Origin: Lacticaseibacillus absianus
Lineage (GTDB): Bacteria > Bacillota > Bacilli > Lactobacillales > Lactobacillaceae
DNA length: 64,000 nt
Assembly: GCF_013407595.1 (NCBI RefSeq)
Contig: NZ_JABEKX010000003.1
Coordinates: forward strand, 186,001 to 250,000
Direction: 5' to 3'
Shown: positions 37,590 to 46,343 of the stretch, piece after piece
Layout: every line of letters starts with the position of its first letter
How positions within the stretch are numbered: the stretch's first letter is position 1
The notes under the pieces: generated by a model
Databases searched by the model: none
What the model was told of the DNA's origin: nothing
The model's input: the letters and a program-made list of their open reading frames with translations, nothing else
Position numbers and translations under genes: made by a program

Positions 37590-37910
37590 ATGGCTGAAGA
37601 AAACAACGAACACATGCACCCAGGCGAAGACGAACAGCTGATCACCTTGATCGACGAGAAGGGCAACGAAGAGTTGTACCAAGTGCTCTTCACCTTCGAC
37701 TCCGATGATTACGGCAAGAGCTACGTCCTCTTGTACCCGCAAGGCGCCGCAGAAGACGAAGACGTCGAGATCCAGGCCTTCTCCTTCACCCCTGACGAGA
37801 ACGGGGACGCCAGCCAAGGCGACCTCTTCCCAATCGAGGACGACGACGAATGGGCGATGGTCGAGGAAGTCCTGAACACCTTCTTGGCAGACGAGGACGA
37901 CGAAGACTAG
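37590..37910 (+). CDS. DUF1292 protein (UPF0473, YrzB-like)
   Basis: 106 residues, very acidic. Core [20 protein letters not shown] and YVLLYPQG are the DUF1292 signature; the C-terminus ends in a run of Asp/Glu. GGAGG upstream. Function unknown, but it is conserved next to yqgF in Firmicutes. A terminator follows. Confidence 0.92.
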   Translation: MAEENNEHMHPGEDEQLITLIDEKGNEELYQVLFTFDSDDYGKSYVLLYPQGAAEDEDVEIQAFSFTPDENGDASQGDLFPIEDDDEWAMVEEVLNTFLADEDDED

Positions 37911-37924
37911 CACGACTCCTGAAA

Positions 37925-37947
37925 ACCGGCACACGCCGGTTTTTTTG
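37925..37947 (+). terminator. Terminator after the DUF1292 gene
   Basis: ACCGGC-ACAC-GCCGGT stem followed by a run of seven T. Confidence 0.9.
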
Positions 37948-38095
37948 TCGATCAGCGCAGGGCGTGCGGACTTGGCCAGCCGGTCAAGTCGCCGGGCACG
38001 GCAAGCGCCGCACAAGGGGGCGATGGGCGTGGTCGTGTCAGGCCGAAGCGCAACGCCCCGCGCCGGTGGGCCGCCTAGCGTCCACTAATCAAACA

Positions 38096-38104
38096 TGGTA
38101 AAAT
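38096..38104 (+). promoter_or_regulatory. Extended -10 before zapA
   Basis: TGGTAAAAT, TGn-extended -10, 56 bases before zapA. Confidence 0.5.
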
Positions 38105-38160
38105 AAGCCAGTATGCAGTCTTCCGCGAGCGCGCGGAGGTGCAGTTGAGGAGGGTGTCGT

Positions 38161-38400
38161 TTGGAAGAACAGAAGCGACGGTTCAAGGCCGTCATCGGGG
38201 ATAAGACGTACACGATCGTCGGCCCGGGCAGTCTCGCACACTTCGAGACGGTAACGGCGATGCTGAATGAACGGCTGACCCAGATCAAGACCCTCGCCCC
38301 GAACATCAGTGAAGAAGATGCGGCGGTCTTGTTGGCCTTCAACGCGTTATCCGACGCGGTCAAGAGCCAAGCGCAAGCGCAGCAAGCGTCGCAGGAGTAA
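38161..38400 (+). CDS. zapA: Cell division protein ZapA
   Basis: 79 residues, FtsZ-bundling protein. N-terminal RRFKAVIGDKTYTIVG beta hairpin and the following helix (VTAMLNERLTQIKTLAPNIS) that forms the coiled coil. TTG start, supported by GAGGAGGG about 8 bases upstream. It sits before cvpA and mutS2 as in most lactobacilli. Confidence 0.88.
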   Translation: MEEQKRRFKAVIGDKTYTIVGPGSLAHFETVTAMLNERLTQIKTLAPNISEEDAAVLLAFNALSDAVKSQAQAQQASQE

Positions 38401-38404
38401 TTGA

Positions 38405-38944
38405 ATGCTAAGCTTTCTCATTATTTTAGTTTTTTTATATTTCTTCTACGAAGGGAGCCAGCGCGGCGTCTGGTTGCAGCTGGTGCACATCGGCGGTTAC
38501 CTGATCAGCCTTTTAGTGGCAACGCTGGGCTATAAGGCCTTGGCTGCGCACTTGACGCTGTTGGTGCCATACCCGTCAGCGACGGAGCAGAGCCAGTTCG
38601 TGTTTTTCTCCAACCAGGTCGGCTTGACGCTGGACCACGCCTTCTACCGAGGCGTCGCGTTCGTGCTGATCCTCGCCTTGGGGTGGCTGCTGACGCGGTT
38701 CGCCGCGCTGTGGGTGCATGATCTGAAGTACCGGCCGGTCGATCCGACGATCAACGGACTCGCCGGCGGGGTCTTGAACCTGCTGATGGGGTATGTGTTC
38801 GTATTCCTGTTGCTGTACCTCGTCGCCTTGATCCCGGTGGCCGGGTTGCAGCACATGCTGGCGGATTCCTTCGTGGCGAAGCTGATCGTCCGCTATTCGC
38901 TGGGGCTGACCGGGCTGTTCACGCACCTGTGGTTGGTCGCCTGA
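38405..38944 (+). CDS. cvpA: CvpA family membrane protein
   Basis: 179 residues with four transmembrane segments (about 1-15, 28-48, 78-98, 118-150) and the CvpA-like GSQRGVWLQLVHIGGYLIS start. Named after colicin V production in E. coli; also linked to envelope stability. Four bases after zapA, so co-transcribed; a terminator follows. Confidence 0.9.
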   Translation: MLSFLIILVFLYFFYEGSQRGVWLQLVHIGGYLISLLVATLGYKALAAHLTLLVPYPSATEQSQFVFFSNQVGLTLDHAFYRGVAFVLILALGWLLTRFAALWVHDLKYRPVDPTINGLAGGVLNLLMGYVFVFLLLYLVALIPVAGLQHMLADSFVAKLIVRYSLGLTGLFTHLWLVA

Positions 38945-38960
38945 GTCGGAACTTAAGCAT

Positions 38961-38991
38961 GCGGGCGGGCCGATGGTCGGCCCGTTTTTGC
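38961..38991 (+). terminator. Terminator after cvpA
   Basis: CGGGCCGA-TGG-TCGGCCCG stem followed by TTTTT. Confidence 0.9.
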
Positions 38992-39025
38992 CGCCAGGAC
39001 GTTGAAGAGGATAGAGAGGACAACG

Positions 39026-41383
39026 ATGAACCGAAAAATTTTGCAAACGCTGGCGTATGACCAGATCAAAGCGCAGCTGCGGCAGTCGGTGACCACCGCG
39101 GCAGGCGCCGCGCGCGTTGCGGCGTTGACCCCGAGCAGTGAGCCACGGGTCGTGCAGCAGGGGCTGGACGAGACCGCAGACGGTGCGTCGATCTTGCGGC
39201 TACGTGGCGGGATCCCGATCCCTCAGTTGACGAACATCGATCCCGCCTTGAAACGGGTGAAGATCGGCGCCGTGCTCAACGGGACTGAGTTGGCGGAGTT
39301 AGGCCGTGTGCTGCGAACCGTCAGTGCTGTCGATAAATTCCTGACCGACCTTGCCGAGAACCTTGAGCTGCGGCAGGTGTACACGTTGCAGCAAGCGCTG
39401 ACCAGCCTGCCGGCGCTGGAGCGGCGGCTGGTGACCGCTGTCGATGAGGAGGGCCACCTGACCGATGACGCGAGCCCAGCGTTGCGCAGCATCCGCCAGC
39501 AGATCAAGCGGTTAGAAGGCGAGATCCGGTCGCGCATGGATAACTACACGCACGGCAGTTCCGCGAAGTACCTGAGCGATCCGATCGTCACGATCCGGGA
39601 TGACCGCTACGTGATCCCGGTGCGCGCCGAATATCGCGGTCAGTTCGGTGGGGTCGTACATGACCAGAGTGCTAGTGGCCAGACCTTGTTCATCGAACCG
39701 CAGGCGATCGTCGAGATGAACAACCGGCTGCGGGAAGCCCAGATCGCCGAGAGCACAGAGATCGAGCGCGTCTTGGCCGAGCTTTCAGGCGAGGTCGCAC
39801 CGTATACCCGCGAGCTGAGCGCCAACGCCGGGGTCCTTGGGCACCTGGACTTCATCAATGCCAAGGCGAAGTACGCACACAGCCTACGTGCGACGGAGCC
39901 GCAGGTCTCAGCCGCCAACCACGTGGACTTGTTGGCGGCGCGCCACCCACTGCTCGACCCCAAGAAGGTCGTGCCTAACCGGATCACGATCGGCGCGGAT
40001 TACCAGGCGATCGTGGTCACTGGGCCGAATACAGGGGGCAAAACGATCACGCTGAAGACGCTGGGGCTCCTGCAGCTGATGGGGCAGTCCGGCTTGTTCA
40101 TCCCTGCGGCGGCAGAGAGTACGATCGGTGTGTTCTCGGATGTGTTTGCAGACATCGGGGACGAGCAGTCGATCGAGCAGAACCTCAGTACCTTCTCAGC
40201 GCACATGAGCAACATCATCACGATCCTCGCCCATGTCGATGCGCGCAGCCTCGTGTTATTCGACGAGCTGGGCGCTGGGACCGACCCGCAGGAAGGGGCC
40301 GCGCTCGCGATCGCGATCCTCGATGAGGTCGGCGCGGTCGGGGCGCAGGTGGTCGCCACGACCCACTATCCGGAGCTCAAGCTCTACGGCTACAATACGC
40401 CGGGCACGATCAACGCCTCGATGGAATTCGACGTTGCGACGCTGCAGCCGACTTACAAGCTGCTGATCGGGGTGCCGGGGCGCTCGAATGCCTTCGATAT
40501 CTCCCTGCGTCTTGGGTTGGCCCCGGCCGTTGTCGATCGCGCCAAGCTCTTGATCGCCGATGACAGCCACGACCTGAACAACATGATCGCTGACTTAGAG
40601 AGCCAGCGCAAGGCGGCGGAGACCGAGTACAAGGCGACCCGCCACGAACTCGACGAAGCGACCAAGTTGCACGCCGACTTGAAGGCGGCGTACACCGAGT
40701 TCTTCACCGAGCGTGAGCGCCAGCTGAACAAGGCGAAGGACGAGGCCAACACCATCGTCGAAGAGGCGACGGCTAAGGCCGACAAGATCATCCGTGACCT
40801 GCGCCAGTTGCAACTCACGCAGCAAGGAAGCGTCAAGGAGAACCAGCTGATCGCGGCCAAAACGGCGCTGAAGGACCTGCATCAAGAGAAGGCCGAGCCG
40901 AAGAACCGGATCTTGCGTCGCGAGAAGCGTAAGCAGGCGCTGGCGCCGGGCGACACCGTCACCGTGCTCAGCTACGGCCAGACTGGGGAACTTCTGGAGC
41001 AGGTCGACGACAAGCACTGGGATGTGCAGATCGGTATCATGCGCATGCGCATCGCGACCAAGGACCTGGAGAAGCGCCAGGCACCAACGGAGGCGGCCCC
41101 GATCCGCCGCGTCGCCACGGTCAAGGGCGGCATGAGTGGCCCGTCCACGACACTGGATCTGCGGGGTGAGCGCTACGACGACGCGATGGCCAAGCTCGAC
41201 AGCTACATCGACGCGGCGCTTCTAGCCAACTATGCTCAGGTGACGATCGTCCACGGCCTAGGCACCGGCGCGATCCGCAATGGGGTCACCCAGTACCTCA
41301 AGCGCAATAAGCAAGTCAAACGGTTTGGCTACGCGCCTCAAAACGCCGGTGGGTCGGGGGCAACGATCGTGGTGTTCAAGTAA
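39026..41383 (+). CDS. mutS2: MutS2 endonuclease/ribosome-rescue ATPase
   Basis: 785 residues. MutS-type lever and clamp region, ATPase with Walker A VTGPNTGGKTITLKT (near residue 335), Walker B FDELGAGTDPQEGA and ATTHYPELK; a long coiled coil (about 520-620) with many Glu/Lys/Ala; a C-terminal Smr domain (LDLRGERYDDAMAKL ... VHGLGTGAIRNG). The family splits collided ribosomes or suppresses recombination. ATG 39026 is chosen because AGAGAGGA lies upstream; the TTG at 39002 has no site. Confidence 0.95.
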   Translation: MNRKILQTLAYDQIKAQLRQSVTTAAGAARVAALTPSSEPRVVQQGLDETADGASILRLRGGIPIPQLTNIDPALKRVKIGAVLNGTELAELGRVLRTVSAVDKFLTDLAENLELRQVYTLQQALTSLPALERRLVTAVDEEGHLTDDASPALRSIRQQIKRLEGEIRSRMDNYTHGSSAKYLSDPIVTIRDDRYVIPVRAEYRGQFGGVVHDQSASGQTLFIEPQAIVEMNNRLREAQIAESTEIERVLAELSGEVAPYTRELSANAGVLGHLDFINAKAKYAHSLRATEPQVSAANHVDLLAARHPLLDPKKVVPNRITIGADYQAIVVTGPNTGGKTITLKTLGLLQLMGQSGLFIPAAAESTIGVFSDVFADIGDEQSIEQNLSTFSAHMSNIITILAHVDARSLVLFDELGAGTDPQEGAALAIAILDEVGAVGAQVVATTHYPELKLYGYNTPGTINASMEFDVATLQPTYKLLIGVPGRSNAFDISLRLGLAPAVVDRAKLLIADDSHDLNNMIADLESQRKAAETEYKATRHELDEATKLHADLKAAYTEFFTERERQLNKAKDEANTIVEEATAKADKIIRDLRQLQLTQQGSVKENQLIAAKTALKDLHQEKAEPKNRILRREKRKQALAPGDTVTVLSYGQTGELLEQVDDKHWDVQIGIMRMRIATKDLEKRQAPTEAAPIRRVATVKGGMSGPSTTLDLRGERYDDAMAKLDSYIDAALLANYAQVTIVHGLGTGAIRNGVTQYLKRNKQVKRFGYAPQNAGGSGATIVVFK

Positions 41384-41416
41384 CGCGGCGAATCAGTCGC
41401 ATTCGCGCCCGCGATG

Positions 41417-41425
41417 TGGTATGAT
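41417..41425 (+). promoter_or_regulatory. Extended -10 of trxA
   Basis: TGGTATGAT, TGn-extended -10, 36 bases before trxA. Confidence 0.6.
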
Positions 41426-41461
41426 ATGGTTAGTTACGAAAAGTAAGAAGGAGTGACCGTG

Positions 41462-41773
41462 ATGGTTCAAGCAGTAACAGACACAGATTTTGCGCAGGAA
41501 ACTGCCACTGGCGTGACCCTCACCGACTTCTGGGCGACCTGGTGTGGCCCTTGTCGGATGCAGAGCCCGGTCATCGATGCCCTGGCCGCCGAGCGTGACG
41601 ACGTGAAGTTCGTGAAGATGGATGTCGACGCGAATCCGAACACCCCGCAGTCGTTCGGGATCATGGCGATCCCAACGCTCTTGGTGAAGAAGGATGGCGA
41701 AGCGGTCGAGAAGATCGTCGGCTACCATACGAAGGAACAGCTCGCCGAGATCCTCGACAAGTACACGAAGTAA
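41462..41773 (+). CDS. trxA: Thioredoxin
   Basis: 103 residues; redox-active WCGPC with Cys28 and Cys31, conserved TDFWATW before it and the cis-proline loop IPTLLVKKDGE. ATG 41462 has AAGGAG 8 bases upstream; in-frame GTG codons at 41453 and 41459 are less likely. Own promoter, between mutS2 and convergent yslB. Confidence 0.96.
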   Translation: MVQAVTDTDFAQETATGVTLTDFWATWCGPCRMQSPVIDALAAERDDVKFVKMDVDANPNTPQSFGIMAIPTLLVKKDGEAVEKIVGYHTKEQLAEILDKYTK

Positions 41774-41775
41774 GC

Positions 41776-41813
41776 ACAACACCCCTTGGATGCGCGCATC
41801 CAAGGGGTGTTGT
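41776..41813. terminator. 38-bp perfect palindrome between trxA and yslB
   Basis: Arms 41776-41794 and 41795-41813 are exact reverse complements. No long T tract follows on either strand, but the place between two converging genes implies a bidirectional terminator. Confidence 0.8.
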
Positions 41814-41847
41814 CGTGATTGGCGTGCCCGGCCAAGCCGGCTTGGCG

Positions 41848-42315
41848 TCACAGACTGATCAGGTGCTCAGCCTGTGGTTGCGGGGTCTTGGGATCGAGCA
41901 CCGCGGTCAGGGTCACTTGCTGCTTGCGCCGCTCGATCGTCGCGTTGGCCTCGACGACGACGCCGAGGGTCTGCTGGAGGCTCTGGGCGACGAAACCCGC
42001 TTCGAGGCGGAAGTCAGGGTCGTCGAAGTTTGCGAGGCGGGTCTCGACGACGGTGCCGCTCAGCAGGTAGGTGCGCTCGTGGTGTTTGCTGCTGGCCGGC
42101 GTCAGGACGCCCAGCCCGATCCGCTCGAACAGCGTCGTGATCTGGTCTTCTGCGACGGGGAGTTTGCGCGCGAGCGCGCGGCCGGCCCAGTAGGTGATGT
42201 CGTGCGTGGCTTCACCGAGCAGATCCGGGAGCAGCAGGTCGCGCAACATCAGCTGGCCGAATAGCGGCCCGGTCGCGGGCAGGGTGAGCAATTCTTGGTA
42301 ATCGGCTTTTGCCAT
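41848..42315 (-). CDS. yslB: DUF2507 (YslB-like) protein
   Basis: 155 residues. LLRDLLLPDLLG-type start, ITYWAGRALARKLP and FFER-like TLFERIGLGVLT, followed by LEAGFVAQSLQQTLGVVVEANA, are the DUF2507 pattern. Function is unknown, though the gene is conserved between trxA and murI in Bacillus and lactobacilli. ATG 42315 has TAGGAGGCC upstream; the frame continues upstream to 42426 without a site. Confidence 0.85.
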   Translation of the reverse strand: MAKADYQELLTLPATGPLFGQLMLRDLLLPDLLGEATHDITYWAGRALARKLPVAEDQITTLFERIGLGVLTPASSKHHERTYLLSGTVVETRLANFDDPDFRLEAGFVAQSLQQTLGVVVEANATIERRKQQVTLTAVLDPKTPQPQAEHLISL

Positions 42316-42398
42316 AGTTGGCCTCCTATGCGTTATCGCTTCTAGTATACCGGATTTGGCTGGCAAAAGCAGTGTCTGACTGTGGTGCAGGACGCGAC

Positions 42399-42427
42399 TT
42401 GAAAAAAAAGCAAGAGACGTCCACAAT
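42399..42427 (+). promoter_or_regulatory. Candidate promoter of murI-rdgB
   Basis: TTGAAA (42399-42404), 17 bases, CACAAT (42422-42427), 36 bases before the gene. Confidence 0.5.
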
Positions 42428-42462
42428 AAAGGTTCAGACTGAATGAAAGAGGCGTTGGCTTA

Positions 42463-43902
42463 ATGAAGACGCAACCGATCGGATTCATCGACTCTGGCGT
42501 AGGCGGGCTGACTGTGGTCAAAGAGGCCATGCGTCAGCTCCCTAACGAAAGCATCGTGTTTCTGGGCGACCAAGCCCGGCTCCCATACGGCCCTCGGCCG
42601 GCGGAACAGGTGCGCGCATTCACCTGGCAGATGGTGAACTTCTTGCGCCAGCAAGACATCAAGATGCTCGTCGTGGCGTGCAATACGGCGACGGCCGCAG
42701 CGCTGCCGGACTTGAAGGCCAAGCTGGACATCCCGGTGATCGGGGTGATCGTGCCGGGTAGCCGCGCGGCGCTCAAGGCGACCAAGACGGGCCACATCGG
42801 CGTGATCGGAACGGAAGGGACGGTGCGCAGCGAGGCGTACGCCCACACCATCCACCAGAAGGCGCAGGCGATCCGGGTGACCAGCCTGGCCGCCCCGAAG
42901 TTCGTCCCGCTGGTCGAAAGCAACGAGATGACGAGCGCGATCGCCAAGCGGGTGGTGGCCGAGACCCTGCGCCCCTTGCAGCATCAAGGGATCGACACCC
43001 TGGTGATGGGGTGCACCCACTACCCGCTCCTGCGGCCGCTGATCGCCAACGTGATGGGTCCTGCAGTGACGCTGATCGACTCCGGCGCGGAGACGGTCAG
43101 CGAGGTCTCGACGTTGCTGGACTACTTCGATATCGCCAATGACGCGCCGACCACTGCGCCGACCGCGCAGTTTTACACGACCGGTAACGCGAAGCTCTTC
43201 AACGTGATCGCGGGCAACTGGTTGGGACTCGACGTCGAAGCGACCCATGTGGCGATCGACCAACTGCCGACGGACGCGCCTGAGACGCCGACAGACGTGA
43301 TCGTGGTCGCCTCCAAAAACGCCGGCAAGGTCCGCGAGATCGCCGCGATGTTCGAAGCGGACGGTGTGACCGTCAAGAGCCTGCGCGATTTTCCGGAGTT
43401 GCCGGATGTCGCCGAGACCGGCGCGACGTTCGAGGACAACGCACGGCTCAAGGCGGATGGCTATGCCCGGATGCTGGAGCTTCCGGTGTTGGCCGATGAC
43501 TCGGGCCTGGTGGTCCCGGCGCTGGGCGGCAAGCCCGGCGTCTTCTCCGCGCGCTACGCCGGGGCGGGGCACAATGATGCCGCGAACAACGCGAAGCTGA
43601 TCGCCGAGCTCGGTGACGTGCCCCAAGATCAGCGGCAGGCGACCTTCCATTCGACGCTGGTCTTTGCCAAGCCGAACCGCCCGGCAGACGACCTAGTCGT
43701 GACCGGCACGGTGGCGGGTGAGATCACCGGGATCCCGCGCGGCGATAATGGATTTGGTTACGATCCGTATTTTTGGCTCCCGGCGTTGGGCCGGACCATG
43801 GCGGAGTTAACAGAAGACGAGAAGAACGCGATCAGCCACCGCGGCAACGCGATGCGCGCCCTGGAGAAGCAGTGGCGCCAGTGGTATCGCGATGTAAAGT
43901 GA
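42463..43902 (+). CDS. murI-rdgB: Fused glutamate racemase - XTP/dITP diphosphatase
   Basis: 479 residues in one uninterrupted frame. Residues 1 to about 268 are MurI: FIDSGVGGLTV, catalytic Cys73 (VVACNTATA) and Cys184 (VMGCTHYPLL), providing D-glutamate for peptidoglycan. Residues about 278-479 are RdgB/HAM1: the SKNAGK substrate motif (284-289), FEDNARLKA, LADDSGL and GDNGFGYDPYFW, removing ITP/XTP. A short linker (LPTDAPETPTD) joins them. In most genomes these are separate neighbouring genes; both active sites look intact. AAAGAGGCG upstream. Confidence 0.95.
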   Translation: MKTQPIGFIDSGVGGLTVVKEAMRQLPNESIVFLGDQARLPYGPRPAEQVRAFTWQMVNFLRQQDIKMLVVACNTATAAALPDLKAKLDIPVIGVIVPGSRAALKATKTGHIGVIGTEGTVRSEAYAHTIHQKAQAIRVTSLAAPKFVPLVESNEMTSAIAKRVVAETLRPLQHQGIDTLVMGCTHYPLLRPLIANVMGPAVTLIDSGAETVSEVSTLLDYFDIANDAPTTAPTAQFYTTGNAKLFNVIAGNWLGLDVEATHVAIDQLPTDAPETPTDVIVVASKNAGKVREIAAMFEADGVTVKSLRDFPELPDVAETGATFEDNARLKADGYARMLELPVLADDSGLVVPALGGKPGVFSARYAGAGHNDAANNAKLIAELGDVPQDQRQATFHSTLVFAKPNRPADDLVVTGTVAGEITGIPRGDNGFGYDPYFWLPALGRTMAELTEDEKNAISHRGNAMRALEKQWRQWYRDVK

Positions 43903-43913
43903 GGCAGACAAAC

Positions 43914-44435
43914 ATGGTACGATTGATCGCAGTGAGCGACACCCACGGGGACCGCGAGATCCTCGCAACGATCCTGACCCAGCAACCCGGCGCGGATGCC
44001 TATCTGTATGCCGGGGACGCCGAGCTGAGCGCGACGGATCCGCTGTTTGACACCTATCAGGCGGTGCGCGGGAACATGGACTTCGATGCTGGTTTCCCGT
44101 ACACCCGCACGCTCGACGTGGCTGGTGTCCGTGTGTTCTTGACCCACGGGCACCGGTACGGTGTGAACTACCAGCTCGAGGAGCTGGTCGAGGCCGGCCA
44201 GGCAGCCAACGCGGATCTGGTCGTGTTCGGCCACACCCACCAGCTGGGCGTCGAGCAGCACGCCGGCATGGTGCTCCTGAACCCCGGTAGCATCAGCCAG
44301 CCGCGTGGCCAATTCGCCAGCCTGCACGGCACCTACGCCGTGATCGACGTGACGCCGACTGCGATCACCGTCACGTATCATCTGCGTGACGGGGCCTTGG
44401 CCCCGGACTTGCAGCGGACGTTTGCCCGCGGGTGA
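43914..44435 (+). CDS. YfcE/MJ0936-type metallophosphoesterase
   Basis: 173 residues with the calcineurin-like metal motifs SDTHGDREIL, GNMDFD, LTHGHRYG and FGHTHQLG, and the typical NPGSISQPRG. Small phosphodiesterase of this type is usually encoded directly after rdgB. ATG 43914 begins 11 bases after the fused gene; the longer frame from 43773 overlaps it without a ribosome binding site. Confidence 0.9.
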   Translation: MVRLIAVSDTHGDREILATILTQQPGADAYLYAGDAELSATDPLFDTYQAVRGNMDFDAGFPYTRTLDVAGVRVFLTHGHRYGVNYQLEELVEAGQAANADLVVFGHTHQLGVEQHAGMVLLNPGSISQPRGQFASLHGTYAVIDVTPTAITVTYHLRDGALAPDLQRTFARG

Positions 44436-44625
44436 CGACAACAAAGGGGCCGTACCAGCACCTCTGGCGGTACGATGATTCCAGAACGTGGCGTGCCGTC
44501 GCGCAACGTCCTTGCCTTCGTCTGGTGATGCCGGAGGCCGCAGCGCGGCATTCGAACGCGTGTCTCTGCGTTCGAACGGGCAGCGCAAGCCGCATAAATA
44601 TGGCCCCAGCAAAACCTCAATTCGG
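44436..44625. other. Gap between phosphoesterase gene and the IS element
   Basis: Holds two small inverted repeats (CGTACC/GGTACG at 44452-44475; TTCGAACGC/GCGTTCGAA at 44551-44577) that may end transcription, and from about 44578 the left arm of a MITE-like palindrome. No gene seen. Confidence 0.5.
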
Positions 44626-44628
44626 GTT
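44578..44628. repeat. Left arm of interrupted MITE-like palindrome (copy B)
   Basis: Aligns with the reverse complement of the intact element at 53341-53450 through GCAAAACCT and TTCGGGTT. The arm ends at GTT 44626-44628, exactly where the IS begins. The other arm resumes at 46344. Confidence 0.75.
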
Positions 44629-44695
44629 GGCTATACTCCTACCTAGGTAGACAAGCAAATAATTAAAGCTTGCCTTCTTAGGAAGGAGTTTTTTT

Positions 44696-45424
44696 ATGGG
44701 CCGGATAGGTTCAAGATACACGCCCGAAGAGAAACTGTTCTACATTGGTTTGGTTAATGAGGGCGGCTGGAGTTCACAGGCAGTGGAAAGGATACACGGT
44801 ATCGATCACCACCAGGTCAACCAGTGGTTAGAACGTTACGCAGCTGATGGGATGGATGGTCTTAAGTCCAGGCATACTAACCAACAGTATTCTCGGGAGT
44901 TCAAGCTAGAAGTCGTGCAGAAGTACCTAGCCGGTAACACATCTTTTCGGCAGCTGGCTGTTGCCTACGGCATTCCGGGTAAAACCGTCATCAGTCAATG
45001 GGTATCCCTGTATACTAGTGGTAAATCACTACAAGCCACTGGGAGGGCCAAGCCAATGAAGGATGGACGCAAGACTACGCAGCTCGAACGTATCGAGATC
45101 GCACAATGGACCATCGCCAACGAACACGACTACGTCGCCGCAACCCAGCGGTTCAACGTTTCGTATGGACAGGTTTATGCATGGGTCAAAAAGTTCAAGC
45201 AAGGTGGTGAGTCCGCCCTCGCAGACCGCCGCGGTAAGGCGAAGGAAGATAATAGTCAGCTCACTGAAGTAGAGCGTTTGAAGCTCGAGAACAAGCGACT
45301 ACAGGCACGATTAACCCGTGTGTCAACGGAGGTCGCAGTGTTAAAAAAACTCCAAGAACTGGAAAGAGGGAATGTCGATCAGACAGGCAATATCAGGCCA
45401 TTCAGCAACTCGCGCAAGAAGTGA
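44696..45424 (+). CDS. IS3-family transposase OrfA
   Basis: 242 residues with two helix-turn-helix-type repeats (SQAVERIHGIDHHQVNQWLERY; FRQLAVAYGIPGKTVISQW; ATQRFNVSYGQVYAWVKKF, each shortened) and a C-terminal leucine-zipper-like coil (VERLKLENKRLQARLTR). It binds the IS ends. Strong AGGAAGGAG site. A7 tract at 45343-45349 in its last part is a -1 frameshift site leading into OrfB. Confidence 0.92.
   Translation: MGRIGSRYTPEEKLFYIGLVNEGGWSSQAVERIHGIDHHQVNQWLERYAADGMDGLKSRHTNQQYSREFKLEVVQKYLAGNTSFRQLAVAYGIPGKTVISQWVSLYTSGKSLQATGRAKPMKDGRKTTQLERIEIAQWTIANEHDYVAATQRFNVSYGQVYAWVKKFKQGGESALADRRGKAKEDNSQLTEVERLKLENKRLQARLTRVSTEVAVLKKLQELERGNVDQTGNIRPFSNSRKK
45343..45349 (+). promoter_or_regulatory. 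Programmed -1 ribosomal frameshift site (A_AAA_AAA)
   Basis: Seven A residues, in the orfA frame read as TTA AAA AAA CTC. After a -1 slip the orfB frame is open through its GTG at 45421, giving a single OrfAB transposase. IS3 elements make their active transposase this way. Confidence 0.85.
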
Positions 45425-46299
45425 ATCCCGACTCCGGTCAGCTTTATGGCATCAGTGAGACATGCCGGTTTCTGGGTATCTCGCGTGCAGCGTACTACAA
45501 GTGGACGCATCGTAAGGTGACGGTCCATGAACGGGAGAATCAGGCTATTCTGGCCTACATCGTGACCCTTGAGGAAAAGCATCACTATGTCTTCGGGGTT
45601 AAACGGCTCGTGACGTATATCAATAAGGAAACACCCTATCACGTGAGTCACGGTCGTGTCCGCAGGCTCATGCGTCAGGGACGGATTCGAGCCTCTATCC
45701 GTGTAGCGAAGCACGATCGCAGAGCCGAGAGGAAGGAGTTCCTCCTAGCCAACAAGCTGTACACCGTCGATGCGGGGCATGCCTTCCACCCTAGCGCGGC
45801 CAACAAAGTCTGGGTGACCGACTGTTCCGAGCTCACTTACGGTCAAGAAGGTAGACAGAAACTGCGGCTTAGTGCCGTGAAGGATCTCTATGATCACAGC
45901 GTGATTGCCTGGTGTGTGGCACCGAGCGAAACCGCGGCGCTTACCACCAAGACGATTAAGCTGGCCATCAAGAGCAACAATGGCATCAGGCCAGAAATTA
46001 CGCATAGTGACCAAGGATCGGCATACACCGGGCGCACCTACAACACGTTCTTAGCGGGTGAAGGAATTACCCACAGCATGTCGCGGCCAGGTACTCCTGG
46101 CGATAATAGCCCAATGGAGAGCCTGTGGAGCCATCTTAAGGTTGAGTGGTTCGCCTTTGAGCACTGCTTGTCCGAGCTTGAGATGATGAAGAGTATTGAA
46201 GCGGCAATCAACTGGTATAACCACGAACGCCGCCAAGAAACACTAAACGGCATGACCCCGATGGAATACCGGAGTCATGCCGTAAGGAAAACTGCATAG
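45421..46299 (+). CDS. IS3-family transposase OrfB (DDE integrase domain)
   Basis: 292 residues from GTG. HTH_21-like region (YYKWTHRKVTVHE ... YGVKRL-like FGVKRLVTYINKE) followed by the retroviral-integrase fold. Catalytic triad: Asp134 (WVTDCSELTY), Asp197 (THSDQGSAYT), Glu233 (SPMESLWSHLK); 35 residues separate the last two, the classic DD35E spacing. Complete, so probably active as the OrfAB fusion; the in-frame region upstream to 45343 is open. Confidence 0.93.
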   Translation: MNPDSGQLYGISETCRFLGISRAAYYKWTHRKVTVHERENQAILAYIVTLEEKHHYVFGVKRLVTYINKETPYHVSHGRVRRLMRQGRIRASIRVAKHDRRAERKEFLLANKLYTVDAGHAFHPSAANKVWVTDCSELTYGQEGRQKLRLSAVKDLYDHSVIAWCVAPSETAALTTKTIKLAIKSNNGIRPEITHSDQGSAYTGRTYNTFLAGEGITHSMSRPGTPGDNSPMESLWSHLKVEWFAFEHCLSELEMMKSIEAAINWYNHERRQETLNGMTPMEYRSHAVRKTA

Positions 46300-46343
46300 G
46301 CACTTTAATTATTTGACCTGTCTACTTGACGCGGACCAGCGCC

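Larger units (their letters stand above)
44629..46343 (+). mobile_element. IS3-family (IS150-like) insertion sequence, complete
   Basis: About 1,715 bp with orfA and orfB. Flanked by GTT on both sides (44626-44628, 46344-46346), a 3-bp target duplication, which the uninterrupted palindrome at 53341 confirms. Inner inverted repeats match well: GTAGACA at 44647 and its complement at 46319-46325, then CAAATAATTAAAG on both sides. The outermost 18 bases match poorly, so the exact IS boundary could instead be at 44647 and 46325. Both genes look functional. Confidence 0.85.

Noticed and set aside
44551-44577. LexA/DinR box (TTCGAACGC...GCGTTCGAA)
   Set aside because: Spacing between GAAC and GTTC is far larger than the four bases of a DinR box, and no SOS gene follows.
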